Below are positions 1-7,106 of a stretch of DNA of 34,757 bases, piece by piece. Source of the stretch: an uncultured Eubacteriales bacterium (GTDB taxonomy: Bacteria; Bacillota; Clostridia; Peptostreptococcales; Anaerovoracaceae); contig OMZI01000036.1 in NCBI GenBank assembly GCA_900315485.1, positions 1-34,757 of the forward strand, written 5' to 3'. The stretch's first letter is position 1, and each line of letters opens with the position of its first letter. A model generated the notes under the pieces. It ran no database searches. It was not told where the DNA came from and was given only the letters and a program-made list of their open reading frames with translations. The translations under genes and the position numbers were made by a program.

Positions 1-1
1 T

Positions 2-127
2 GGAGACAACGTAGTAATGGAGATCGAGCTGATCACACCGATCGCTATTGAGGAAGGACTGAGATTCGCTATCAGAGAAGGCGGAAGAACAGTAGGTTCT
101 GGCGTTGTTACAGAGATCATCGAGTAA
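2..127 (+). CDS. tuf: Elongation factor Tu, C-terminal fragment
   Basis: Only the last 41 codons are in the window; the gene begins upstream. EF-Tu carries aminoacyl-tRNA to the ribosome in the cytosol. The fragment encodes the end of the third beta-barrel domain, with the recognisable stretch [20 protein letters not shown] and the near-universal ending [15 protein letters not shown]. It ends in TAA and is followed at once by a strong intrinsic terminator, so it is the last gene of its transcript. Confidence 0.95.
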   Translation, partial: GDNVVMEIELITPIAIEEGLRFAIREGGRTVGSGVVTEIIE

Positions 128-141
128 TCCTTGATTATTTT

Positions 142-173
142 CCCCGCAGCATTGTTGCTGCGGGGATTTTTTT
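142..173 (+). terminator. Intrinsic terminator of tuf
   Basis: A perfect 10-bp stem (CCCCGCAGCA / TGCTGCGGGG) with a TTGT loop is followed by A and seven T. It lies 14 bases after the tuf stop. Confidence 0.95.
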
Positions 174-295
174 CGTTTACGTACTATGGGTACGCGCACT
201 CAAAAAATCCCCTGGCGCCTCGCTGCGAGAAAAATTCTCTGCGGATTACTTACAAAAGCTCACGAAAGCTTCACTATTATGAAGCCTTGCATGTG

Positions 296-304
296 TGATA
301 TAAT
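296..304 (+). promoter_or_regulatory. Extended -10 promoter of trxA
   Basis: TGATATAAT fits the extended -10 form TGnTATAAT. No good -35 hexamer is seen 17 bp upstream, as is usual for this promoter class. Transcription would start near 311 and give a leader of about 58 bases. The 173-295 stretch upstream of it shows no gene. Confidence 0.6.
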
Positions 305-368
305 TTTCACTGGTTTAAAACGACTGAGGGGCAATATACAATCAGTTCAATAGCAGGAGGATATAAAC

Positions 369-671
369 ATGGTAAATGTTATTACACAGGATACTTATGA
401 ACAGGAAGTGATGAAGGCTGAGGGCACTGTACTCGTAGATTTCTACGCTGACTGGTGCGGCCCTTGCAAGATGCAGGCACCTATCGTTGAGATGCTGAGC
501 GAAGAGAGAAGCGACGTCAAGTTCTGCAAGCTGAATGTCGATGACGCACCGGCTATCGCTATCCAGCTCGGAATCAGCAGCATCCCTACCATCATGGTAG
601 TAAAGAACGGAGAGATCACTTATAAGGAGCCTGGTCTCATGCAGAAGTCTGATCTTGAGGCTCTTCTGTAG
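369..671 (+). CDS. trxA: Thioredoxin
   Basis: A 100-aa cytosolic thioredoxin, close to the usual 100-108 aa. It reduces protein disulfides and is itself reduced by thioredoxin reductase. The active site WCGPC is complete (Cys30 and Cys33), and the cis-proline loop SSIPTI places Pro73 opposite it. The start is set by AGCAGGAGG eight bases upstream of the ATG. It stands alone between two terminators with its own extended -10 promoter, so it is probably monocistronic. The C-terminal helix is a little short but all core elements are present. Confidence 0.95.
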   Translation: MVNVITQDTYEQEVMKAEGTVLVDFYADWCGPCKMQAPIVEMLSEERSDVKFCKLNVDDAPAIAIQLGISSIPTIMVVKNGEITYKEPGLMQKSDLEALL

Positions 672-685
672 GATTTTACAAAAAG

Positions 686-724
686 AAAAGATGACAGCGG
701 AATGATTCTGTTGTCATCTTTTTT
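686..724 (+). terminator. Intrinsic terminator of trxA
   Basis: AAAAGATGACA (686-696) pairs with TGTCATCTTTT (712-722), followed by more T. The A-run before and T-run after would also let it work on the minus strand. Confidence 0.85.
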
Positions 725-760
725 GCACATAAAAGACGTATATGGGAAAGGATAGAATCA

Positions 761-1741
761 ATGCTGCTTCTCAATAAAGAAGATATCCGCAAGGTGTTCT
801 CCATGAAGGATGCCATTGAGACGGACAAGGAATGTTACAGGCTGTTCAGTGAGGGGCGTTTTGACGTTCCGCTGAGAGCTGTTATAAACGGAAGCCACGG
901 CAATTTTCTCTTCATGCCTGCATACTGTGAGGATATGGGAGCTGCAGGGCTCAAGATAGTCAACATTATGCCGGGCAACCCTGAGAAGGGTCTGCCAGCT
1001 TCGATCGGACAGGTGCTGCTCATCGATGGCGAGACCGGAGTTGTCAAAGCGATGATGGATGGAACGCATGTTACGGCCCTGCGTACTGCTGCAGCAAGCG
1101 GAGCTGCTTTTGACCTGTTCGGAAGGAAGGACGCACAGACAGGTGCTATGATCGGGACAGGCAGCCAGGCGATGTGCCAGCTCGAGGCGATGCTGACTGC
1201 AAGACCTCTCCGCGAGGTAAGAGTTGCTGCCAGAAACTTTGAGAAGACGAAGGCTTTCGTTAAAAAGGCGAGAGAGGAACTGTCGTCATACGGAGCAGAG
1301 ATAATCGCATGCGAGGATACCAACGCTGCTGTTGACGATGCGGATCTGGTCATTCTTGTTACGGTTTCGGGTACTCCTGTATGCAGTGCGGAATACTTCA
1401 AACCGGGATGCACGATCAGTGCTGTAGGCGCTTATACTTACGACATGCAGGAACTGGATCCAGCTGTATTTGATAAGTGCGGCAAAATCTATTTTGATTC
1501 AGTCGATGCAGTACTGTCTGAGTCCGGAGATATCCTGAGGCCTCTTGACGAAGGAACGCTCACAAAAGATCAGTTCACCGGAGATATAGGTGAATACATT
1601 CTCGGAAGGATCCCGGGCAGGGAAAGCGATGATGAGATCATAGTATTTGAGAATGTTGGAATAGGAGCCCTCGACCTGATGACTGCTGCGAAAGTATATG
1701 ATAAAGCAACTTCAGAAGGCATAGGAATGATCTGGGAATAA
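761..1741 (+). CDS. Ornithine cyclodeaminase / mu-crystallin family NAD(P)-dependent enzyme
   Basis: A 326-aa cytosolic protein of the ornithine cyclodeaminase / mu-crystallin family. It has the family's N-terminal substrate part, the central Rossmann segment with IGTGSQA near residue 131, and the closing FENVGIGALDLMTA motif near 299-312. Family members include ornithine cyclodeaminase, ketimine reductase, alanine dehydrogenase and pyrroline-2-carboxylate reductase. The exact substrate cannot be read from the sequence. The ATG at 761 follows GGAAAGGA. It is flanked by terminators on both sides and looks monocistronic. No obvious own promoter is seen in the short gap after trxA. Confidence 0.85.
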   Translation: MLLLNKEDIRKVFSMKDAIETDKECYRLFSEGRFDVPLRAVINGSHGNFLFMPAYCEDMGAAGLKIVNIMPGNPEKGLPASIGQVLLIDGETGVVKAMMDGTHVTALRTAAASGAAFDLFGRKDAQTGAMIGTGSQAMCQLEAMLTARPLREVRVAARNFEKTKAFVKKAREELSSYGAEIIACEDTNAAVDDADLVILVTVSGTPVCSAEYFKPGCTISAVGAYTYDMQELDPAVFDKCGKIYFDSVDAVLSESGDILRPLDEGTLTKDQFTGDIGEYILGRIPGRESDDEIIVFENVGIGALDLMTAAKVYDKATSEGIGMIWE

Positions 1742-1803
1742 TGGTTTATTCAGGAGAAGTGTACAAGGCTGAATAACATAATAACAGTATAAGAGACAGG
1801 AGG

Positions 1804-1826
1804 CCGGCCGCTCAGGCCGGTCTTTT
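1804..1826 (+). terminator. Intrinsic terminator after the cyclodeaminase-family gene
   Basis: CCGGCC (1804-1809) pairs with GGCCGG (1815-1820) around GCTCA, followed by TCTTTTC. The stem is GC-rich but the T tract is short. Confidence 0.75.
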
Positions 1827-1923
1827 CGTGTGGGGAATTGTAGGGATATGAAGAAATTTCGACGCATTCTTGATATGTACAACAATTAAACCAAAATAAT
1901 GTTGTGAAATTTCATAAAAACCA

Positions 1924-1952
1924 TTGACCAATCAATATGACAATAGTAGAAT
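1924..1952 (+). promoter_or_regulatory. Sigma-A promoter upstream of the ECF module
   Basis: TTGACC, a spacer of exactly 17 bp, then TAGAAT. Transcription would begin near 1959, about 160 bases before ecfA1, so a long leader is expected. Confidence 0.75.
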
Positions 1953-1958
1953 ACATCC

Positions 1959-2066
1959 GAAGCAAAAGGGTTAACATAAAGAATATTCGATCCGTTAAGG
2001 AGTTAGGGGACCTTCGCGAATAGGATGTTCGACGTTTTGCGGATGAGCCGGTTCAACCGGCTTTTT
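1959..2066 (+). promoter_or_regulatory. Structured leader with terminator ahead of ecfA1 (riboswitch candidate)
   Basis: Between the promoter at 1924-1952 and the terminator at 2046-2066 the RNA can fold as a three-way junction. ATCCG (1990-1994) pairs with CGGAT (2040-2044), enclosing AAGG/CCTT (1997-2000 / 2011-2014) and CGAA/TTCG (2017-2020 / 2028-2031). A terminator just downstream is the layout of a transcriptional riboswitch or of a short independent RNA. I do not recognise a known class. The pairing is hand-drawn and the short helices may be chance. Confidence 0.35.
2046..2066 (+). terminator. Intrinsic terminator inside the ecfA1 leader
   Basis: AGCCGGT (2046-2052) pairs with ACCGGCT (2056-2062) around a TCA loop, followed by a T run. 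It sits 53 bases before the ecfA1 start codon, so it must be bypassed, regulated or re-initiated past for expression. Confidence 0.85.
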
Positions 2067-2082
2067 CTGTTGCCTGTGATTA

Positions 2083-2111
2083 TTGCGATTGCAGGATTGG
2101 TAGGGTATACT
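2083..2111 (+). promoter_or_regulatory. Possible second promoter close to ecfA1 start
   Basis: TTGCGA, 17 bp, then TATACT, placed after the leader terminator. The predicted start point (about 2118) is almost at the ATG at 2120, so a transcript from here would be nearly leaderless. Confidence 0.4.
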
Positions 2112-2119
2112 ATTTCAGT

Positions 2120-2974
2120 ATGGCTTTTATAGAAATAAGAGATCTCACAGTTGAATTCACACGCATAGCAGAGGATGGCAGCGAGGTGCCCGGAACAAGG
2201 GCAATCGATGGCATCAGCCTTGATATAGAACAGGGCAGCTTTGTATCCGTTACAGGCATGAACGGGTCGGGCAAGTCGACTCTTGCAAAGTGCCTCAACG
2301 GTCTTTTATTGCCTACATCCGGCAGTGTTTATGTTGACGGAATGAACACAAGAGATGACGATAAGCTGTGGGATATCCGTAGCAGAGTCGGAATGGTTTT
2401 CCAGAATCCGGACAACCAGATAGTCTCTTCCATAGTTGAGGACGACGTAGCCTTTGGTCCTGAGAACCTGGGGATACCGCCGCTTGAAATAAGAAAGCGG
2501 GTAGACGAAGCTCTGAAACAGGTCGGAATGTATGAGCACAGACTTAAGGGCGCTCACATGCTGTCCGGGGGGCAGAAACAGAGAGTTGCCATAGCAGGCG
2601 CGATAGCAATGAGACCTGAATGCATCGTATTCGATGAGCCTACAGCCATGCTTGACCCTATGGGCAGGGAGGCTGTAATGAAGATGATACTCGAGCTTAA
2701 TGCGGAGGGGATCACGACCATACTCATTACGCACTTCATGAATGAAGCTGCTCAGGCAGACAGGATGATCGTTATGCAGAAGGGCAAGGTGCTTGCTGAC
2801 GGAGCGCCTTCAGATATATTCTCCGATCTTGAAATGATAGACCGCGCCGGACTGGAGCTGCCTCCTCTGATCGAGCTGAGGGAAAAGGCAGGACTGCCCG
2901 GATGCATCATGACAGCCGAAGACATGGCTGCCGAACTGAAGCGTATGAAAGACCGGCAGGATCCCGGTATTTAA
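2120..2974 (+). CDS. ecfA1: Energy-coupling factor transporter ATPase EcfA1
   Basis: A 284-aa ABC ATPase. In ECF vitamin/metal importers it pairs with EcfA2 on the cytosolic face and drives EcfT plus interchangeable substrate-binding S proteins. Visible motifs are Walker A GMNGSGKST near 49-57, Q-loop VFQNPDNQIV near 93-102, the signature MLSGGQKQRVAIA near 147-159 and Walker B CIVFDEPTAMLDP near 168-180. The C-terminal helical extension is typical of EcfA. No Shine-Dalgarno lies at normal spacing before the ATG at 2120, and no in-frame alternative start lies nearby. ecfA2 begins five bases after the stop. Confidence 0.92.
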   Translation: MAFIEIRDLTVEFTRIAEDGSEVPGTRAIDGISLDIEQGSFVSVTGMNGSGKSTLAKCLNGLLLPTSGSVYVDGMNTRDDDKLWDIRSRVGMVFQNPDNQIVSSIVEDDVAFGPENLGIPPLEIRKRVDEALKQVGMYEHRLKGAHMLSGGQKQRVAIAGAIAMRPECIVFDEPTAMLDPMGREAVMKMILELNAEGITTILITHFMNEAAQADRMIVMQKGKVLADGAPSDIFSDLEMIDRAGLELPPLIELREKAGLPGCIMTAEDMAAELKRMKDRQDPGI

Positions 2975-2979
2975 GATAC

Positions 2980-3834
2980 ATGTCGATAGAAGTAAAGAAC
3001 CTGAAATATACATACAATCCGGGGATGCCGGGAGAAACACTCGCACTTGACGATGTGTCCTTTGAGGTGCATGACGGCGAGACGATAGGCATTATCGGGC
3101 ATACAGGTTCGGGCAAATCGACCCTTCTCCAGCATCTGAACGGTCTGATCAGGCCCGATTCAGGTGAAGTCTGGGTCGACGGCCAGTGCATAACAGACAA
3201 AAGCGCTAAGCTTGTTGACGTGAGACGCAAGGTCGGCCTCGTGTTCCAGTATCCTGAATACCAGCTGTTCGAGGAGACCGTTGCAAAAGACATAGCATTC
3301 GGACCGCGCAACACGGGCATCCCGGAGGACCAGATGGAGAAAAGAGTCAGAGCCGCGATGAGTATCGTCGGACTTGACTATGATGAGATAGCGGAATCCT
3401 CACCGTTCGAGCTTTCGGGAGGACAGAAGAGAAGAGTCGCTATCGCAGGCGTGGTCGCGATGAGACCTTCAGTCCTCATCCTTGATGAGCCGACGGCAGG
3501 ACTTGACCCTGCGGCTCACGATGAAGTGCTCGCTATGATAGAGACGATCAATGCGTCTATGAACATGATAGTCATTTTCGTCTCCCACAACATGGCGGAT
3601 GTTGCAAGGCTTTCCGACCGCGTACTGGTAATGGACAAGGGAAAGATAGCAATGCAGGGCACGCCGAGGGAGGTCTTCTCGCATGAAGATGAGCTGAGCT
3701 CGATGGGACTCGGAGTACCTCCTGTGAGAGATATACTCAAGAAGATAAAAGAAGCGGTGCCGGGGTTTGAAAGCGACGCGCTGACGACGGATGAAGCCGC
3801 GGAAGACATACGGAAATATTTTGGCCTGAAATAA
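2980..3834 (+). CDS. ecfA2: Energy-coupling factor transporter ATPase EcfA2
   Basis: A 284-aa ABC ATPase, the second nucleotide-binding subunit of the ECF module. Motifs are Walker A GHTGSGKST, Q-loop VFQYPEYQLFEET, signature ELSGGQKRRVAIA and Walker B LILDEPTAGLDP. The Q-loop YPEYQLF is characteristic of EcfA2. The frame is open further upstream, but homology begins at MSIEVKNLKY, so I take the ATG at 2980, five bases after the ecfA1 stop. No clear Shine-Dalgarno is seen there, so translation is probably coupled to ecfA1. Confidence 0.92.
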   Translation: MSIEVKNLKYTYNPGMPGETLALDDVSFEVHDGETIGIIGHTGSGKSTLLQHLNGLIRPDSGEVWVDGQCITDKSAKLVDVRRKVGLVFQYPEYQLFEETVAKDIAFGPRNTGIPEDQMEKRVRAAMSIVGLDYDEIAESSPFELSGGQKRRVAIAGVVAMRPSVLILDEPTAGLDPAAHDEVLAMIETINASMNMIVIFVSHNMADVARLSDRVLVMDKGKIAMQGTPREVFSHEDELSSMGLGVPPVRDILKKIKEAVPGFESDALTTDEAAEDIRKYFGLK

Positions 3835-3852
3835 CAGGCATAAAACGGGAAG

Positions 3853-4665
3853 ATGATCAGAGATATCACGCTGGGCCAGTACTATCCGGGAAACTCCGTG
3901 ATACACAGGCTGGACGCAAGGACCAAAATAATCGCTACACTGCTCTATATAATAGAGCTGTTTATAGTGAATAATTTCTGGGGATTCCTGATCGCAGGGG
4001 CAGCTCTGGCCGCTGTCATAGCACTGTCCAGAGTGCCGGCCAGGTTCATATTCAGAGGGCTCACAGCGGTATTTCTTATTATCGCTTTTACCGTCATACT
4101 CAATCTGTTCATGGTTGACGGAAGAGTTTTGTGGCAGTGGAAGTTCCTGAAAATCACATATGAGGGCATATGGAGGGCCGCGTTCATGGGCGTGAGACTG
4201 GTGCTTCTTATCATTGGCACATCCATGATGACGCTGACGACCAAGCCGGTCGAACTGACTGACGGCCTCGAAAAACTCATGAGCCCGCTGAGTAAGATAG
4301 GGGTCCCGAGCCACGAGATCGCTCTCATGATGACGATCGCACTGAGGTTCATCCCGACCCTCATGGAGGAAACGGACAAGATAATCAAGGCACAGCAGGC
4401 GAGAGGCGCGGACTTTGAATCGGGCAACCTCTTCCAGAGAGCTGCCAAGCTGATACCTATCCTGATCCCGCTTTTCATAAGCTCGTTCCGCATAGCACAG
4501 GAGCTCGCACTTGCCATGGAAGCGAGATGCTATCACGGCGGCAAGGGCAGGACGAGGATGAATGAGATCCACTTCCACAGGGGAGACGCGATCGCTGCAG
4601 TACTGATGGTCATCTATCTTGCGGTGATAATCGGGTCGAGATTCATAACATTCAATCCATTCTAG
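3853..4665 (+). CDS. ecfT: Energy-coupling factor transporter transmembrane protein EcfT
   Basis: A 270-aa membrane protein that links the two EcfA ATPases to S components. The opening GQYYPGNSVIHRLDARTKI is typical of EcfT. It is followed by about five hydrophobic helices (near 25-45, 47-80, 105-125, then C-terminal segments around 195-215 and 240-262). The coupling helices carry the AQQARGADF motif and a second copy that reads MEARCY, where MxARGY is more common. No S component gene is adjacent, so this is a group II, shared-module arrangement. It starts 18 bases after ecfA2. Confidence 0.92.
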   Translation: MIRDITLGQYYPGNSVIHRLDARTKIIATLLYIIELFIVNNFWGFLIAGAALAAVIALSRVPARFIFRGLTAVFLIIAFTVILNLFMVDGRVLWQWKFLKITYEGIWRAAFMGVRLVLLIIGTSMMTLTTKPVELTDGLEKLMSPLSKIGVPSHEIALMMTIALRFIPTLMEETDKIIKAQQARGADFESGNLFQRAAKLIPILIPLFISSFRIAQELALAMEARCYHGGKGRTRMNEIHFHRGDAIAAVLMVIYLAVIIGSRFITFNPF

Positions 4666-4667
4666 AC

Positions 4668-4702
4668 AAGGAGTGCCCGCGCGTGAGCCGGGCTTAAATA
4701 TG
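4668..4702 (+). promoter_or_regulatory. Ribosome site separated from the trmB start by a hairpin
   Basis: AAGGAG (4668-4673) lies 26 bases before the likely ATG at 4700. Between them GCCCG (4675-4679) pairs with CGGGC (4689-4693), with an inner GC/GC pair closing a GTGA loop. If folded, the effective gap is TTTAAAT, seven bases, which is ideal. The GTG at 4673 overlaps the AAGGAG and is a poor start. Confidence 0.5.
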
Positions 4703-6661
4703 AGACAGCGCAAAGTCAAGAATTTAGAAACCAAATACGAAGATTACAATGACATCCTGGTGAGAGAGCCTGCCTCCATGCACGGAAAATGGGCAGAGCG
4801 TGCATCGGGACGTCCCGTGTATCTTGAGATAGGATGCGGCAAGGGCAAGTTCATAAGCGAGATGGCTGAGAGAGAACCCGGCCGCTATTTCGTTGCAGTT
4901 GAAGGCAATCAGAGCGTAATGCTGAGGGCGATGGAGAAGGTAAGGGCAAAATCCCTGGATAACGTCGCATTCGTTCCTGAGTTTGCGGAGGATCTCTCGG
5001 ACTGGTTCTCGGACGGAGAGGTGACCGGGATATATCTCAATTTCAGCGATCCTCTTCCGAAGAACTACTGGTACCGCAGGAGACTGACATACAGAGAGAG
5101 GCTCAAGTCATACTTCCGCGTGCTGGCCGAAGATGGAACGGTGACATTCAAGACCGACAACACAGGACTCTTCGAGTGGACCATCCCTGAGATCATGGCT
5201 GCGGACCTTAAGATACTGGATATAACAAGGGATCTTCACGCAGAGGCTGCCTCAATTGAGGACCCTGCAGAAAGAGCTGCATTCAACATCGAGACTGAAT
5301 ATGAGGCCAAGTTCAGCGGGCTCGGTGAGAAAATCAAGAGAGTCGTGATCGGAAGAGGCCCGGAGAGGACTTCAGCAGAACAGCATACAGATACAGAAAC
5401 TGACAAGGGAGAGCCTGAAATGAAGATAACATCAATGGCTGCATTCAACGGCAGAGACATACCGGAGAGAGACAGGAATTTTACCGCAGTAGGCAACGCC
5501 AAGGCTGCGATAGCAAAGAAGGGCAAGGAAGCAGTAGTAAATGCCACGGTAGGAGCACTTTACGATGACGATGCCAATCTTGTTGTCCTTGATTCTGTCG
5601 CAAGAACATTCAGAGAACTGTCCGGAACGGATTTTGCCGAATATGCACCTATAGCCGGAACTCCGGGCTTCAGAGAAGCTGTCAGGAAAGCTGCGTTCGG
5701 GTCATATGAGCCGAAGAGCTATGTCGGTATAGTAGCTACTCCGGGCGGCACGGGATCGATCAGCAATGCTGTGGACAACTATTCCTGCCCGGGCGACAGG
5801 ATCCTCACACACAACTGGTACTGGGGTCCGTACGGTAACATAGCTTCGGAGCAGGGCAAGTCTCTTGAGACTTTTGAGATGTTCGATGAAGAGGGACGCT
5901 TCAATATCGCAGACTTTGAGTACAAGGTCAGCAAGCTGCTGAGGAACCAGGAATACCTGGTAATCATACTCAACACGCCTGCAAGCAATCCTACCGGATA
6001 CTCGCTTTCTCTTGATGACTGGTATGGTGTCAAGAGGGTGCTTGACGGAGTCGATCTGGAAAAGAAGGTAACGCTGATCATCGACGCAGCTTACATAGAT
6101 TTTGCCGGAGAGATGGATGAGGTAAGGGCATTCCTTCCTGTGATCGACAATCTCCGAGGGAATATTTTGCCTGTTATCGCATACAGCGCATCCAAGACAT
6201 TCACTATGTACGGCGCAAGATGTGCGGCGATGCTCTGCCTTGCGCACACACCTGAAGTTGCGGCAGAGTTTGAGAAAGTCTGCTCCTTCTTCGCAAGGAC
6301 TGCGTGGTCCAACTCCCCGAGAGCTCCTCAGACCGTCATTGAGAAGATATACAGCGACCCTGAGCTCCTGAAGGAGACAGATGACGAGCGCAGGCACTGG
6401 AGAGACATGCTTCGTGCAAGAGGCCATGCCTTCGAGAATGCAGCTGCTGAGTGCGGACTTGAGATAGTTCCGTTCAGAGCCGGATTCTTCGTCACGATAC
6501 CGTACAAGGATCCGGACGCACTGATCAACGCTCTCGGTAAGAAAGACATCTTCCTCATCCCTGTGAACGGCGGAGTGAGAGTCTCTGTTGCAGCAGTAGC
6601 AGAGGACAAGTGCAGGAAGCTGCCTGCCGTGATCAAAGACACTATCGCAGAGATCGGATAG
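4700..6661 (+). CDS. trmB: TrmB tRNA (guanine-N7)-methyltransferase joined in frame to a class I aminotransferase
   Basis: A 653-aa reading frame covering two unrelated enzymes. Residues 1-220 are TrmB, which makes m7G46 in tRNA: SAM motif EIGCGKGKF at 43-51, then NFSDPLPKNYWYRRRLT at 114-130. Most TrmB have DPWPKxxHxxRR here, so Trp and His are replaced. A hydrophilic linker (221-240) leads to a 413-aa PLP-dependent aminotransferase with NPTGY, DAAY and the PLP lysine in SASKTF (Lys499). Its relatives are aspartate/aromatic aminotransferases, which would suit the aromatic cluster downstream. Met241 (5420) has its own Shine-Dalgarno, so the enzyme may also be made separately. The longer GTG start at 4673 is unlikely because TrmB normally begins MRxR. 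The frame follows ecfT closely. Confidence 0.85.
   Translation: MRQRKVKNLETKYEDYNDILVREPASMHGKWAERASGRPVYLEIGCGKGKFISEMAEREPGRYFVAVEGNQSVMLRAMEKVRAKSLDNVAFVPEFAEDLSDWFSDGEVTGIYLNFSDPLPKNYWYRRRLTYRERLKSYFRVLAEDGTVTFKTDNTGLFEWTIPEIMAADLKILDITRDLHAEAASIEDPAERAAFNIETEYEAKFSGLGEKIKRVVIGRGPERTSAEQHTDTETDKGEPEMKITSMAAFNGRDIPERDRNFTAVGNAKAAIAKKGKEAVVNATVGALYDDDANLVVLDSVARTFRELSGTDFAEYAPIAGTPGFREAVRKAAFGSYEPKSYVGIVATPGGTGSISNAVDNYSCPGDRILTHNWYWGPYGNIASEQGKSLETFEMFDEEGRFNIADFEYKVSKLLRNQEYLVIILNTPASNPTGYSLSLDDWYGVKRVLDGVDLEKKVTLIIDAAYIDFAGEMDEVRAFLPVIDNLRGNILPVIAYSASKTFTMYGARCAAMLCLAHTPEVAAEFEKVCSFFARTAWSNSPRAPQTVIEKIYSDPELLKETDDERRHWRDMLRARGHAFENAAAECGLEIVPFRAGFFVTIPYKDPDALINALGKKDIFLIPVNGGVRVSVAAVAEDKCRKLPAVIKDTIAEIG
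5405..5422 (+). promoter_or_regulatory. Internal ribosome site and ATG for the aminotransferase half
   Basis: AAGGGAGAG (5405-5413) lies six bases before the ATG at 5420, in the same frame as trmB and exactly where aminotransferase homology begins (MKITSMAAF). This supports a free 413-aa aminotransferase in addition to, or instead of, the fused form. Confidence 0.55.
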
Positions 6662-6706
6662 GCGAGAAAAGAGTTTCAATCACTTTGAAAATGAGTTATA
6701 CTTATC

Positions 6707-6728
6707 GTGCGCTTCAGAAGGAGCGCAC
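6707..6728 (+). other. Hairpin in the 5' leader of the tRNA
   Basis: GTGCGCT (6707-6713) and AGCGCAC (6722-6728) form a perfect 7-bp stem that ends five bases before the mature tRNA. It may help 5' processing. A TATACT hexamer at 6697-6702 could be the -10 of the tRNA promoter. Confidence 0.45.
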
Positions 6729-6733
6729 AATAT

Positions 6734-6807
6734 GCGGGTGTAGTTTAATGGCAAAACTTGAGCTTCCCAAGCTTACGTCGAGGGTTCGATTCCCTTCACC
6801 CGCTCCA
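6734..6807 (+). tRNA. tRNA-Gly (anticodon CCC)
   Basis: The cloverleaf is complete. Acceptor GCGGGTG pairs with CACCCGC; the D arm is GTTTAATGGCAAAAC; the anticodon arm is TGAGC-TTCCCAA-GCTTA; the T arm is GAGGG-TTCGATT-CCCTT. Loop bases 34-36 are CCC, reading GGG glycine codons. CCA is encoded. Its 3' end and following terminator are copied at the borders of the island at 19586 and 34486, so it is a likely integration target. Confidence 0.95.
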
Positions 6808-6813
6808 TAAATC

Positions 6814-6848
6814 GGGCTCCGAGACATACCCACGGAGTCCTTTATTTT
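6814..6848 (+). terminator. Terminator of tRNA-Gly
   Basis: GGGCTCCG (6814-6821) pairs with CGGAGTCC (6833-6840), followed by TTTATTTT. The same hairpin recurs at 19605 and 34505; in the last copy the G-T pair is replaced by A-T, a compensatory change that keeps the stem. Confidence 0.85.
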
Positions 6849-7068
6849 GCTTAGATTCCTTGATTTTGCTGTATTTGAGAGTTTCGAGGAAAGTCCACCG
6901 AAGTCCATAAAAGTCTATACTGGTCCATGCCGTTGGGGTAAAAATGGTGGGATGTCCCGTGCGGGTCTACAGAAGCGAAGTTATATTTCGCTCATTTTTA
7001 AGAATGCCTGTTTTTCAAGGGGTAAGGATCAACTTCGATTCCCTTAAAGAGACTAGGGAATCGAACCC
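6849..7068 (+). repeat. Non-coding tail with tRNA T-arm inverted repeat
   Basis: No gene is supported here. Bases about 6890-6960 resemble 19681-19735: both contain AAAGTCCAC, a CATAAA stretch and GGTGGGATGT. At 7034-7044 and 7055-7065 TTCGATTCCCT and AGGGAATCGAA form a perfect 11-bp inverted repeat. The block at 7055-7068 is a perfect 14-base inverted copy of the tRNA-Gly T arm (6782-6795). This looks like debris of past integration at the tRNA. Confidence 0.6.
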
Positions 7069-7106
7069 ACAGGATCTTTACGACTTCGAAATAAATCAGC
7101 TATAAG

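Noticed and set aside
3469-4734. A 421-codon open frame on the minus strand opposite ecfA2-ecfT
   Set aside because: Its translation has no recognisable domain, is rich in His, Arg and Cys, and lies wholly opposite well-supported genes; it is a mirror of their codon pattern.
5702-6679. A 325-codon minus-strand frame opposite the aminotransferase
   Set aside because: No start signal, odd composition and no domain; the plus-strand enzyme explains the region.
6610-6810. A plus-strand frame running through the tRNA-Gly gene
   Set aside because: It overlaps the aminotransferase end and the tRNA; no ribosome site and no homology.
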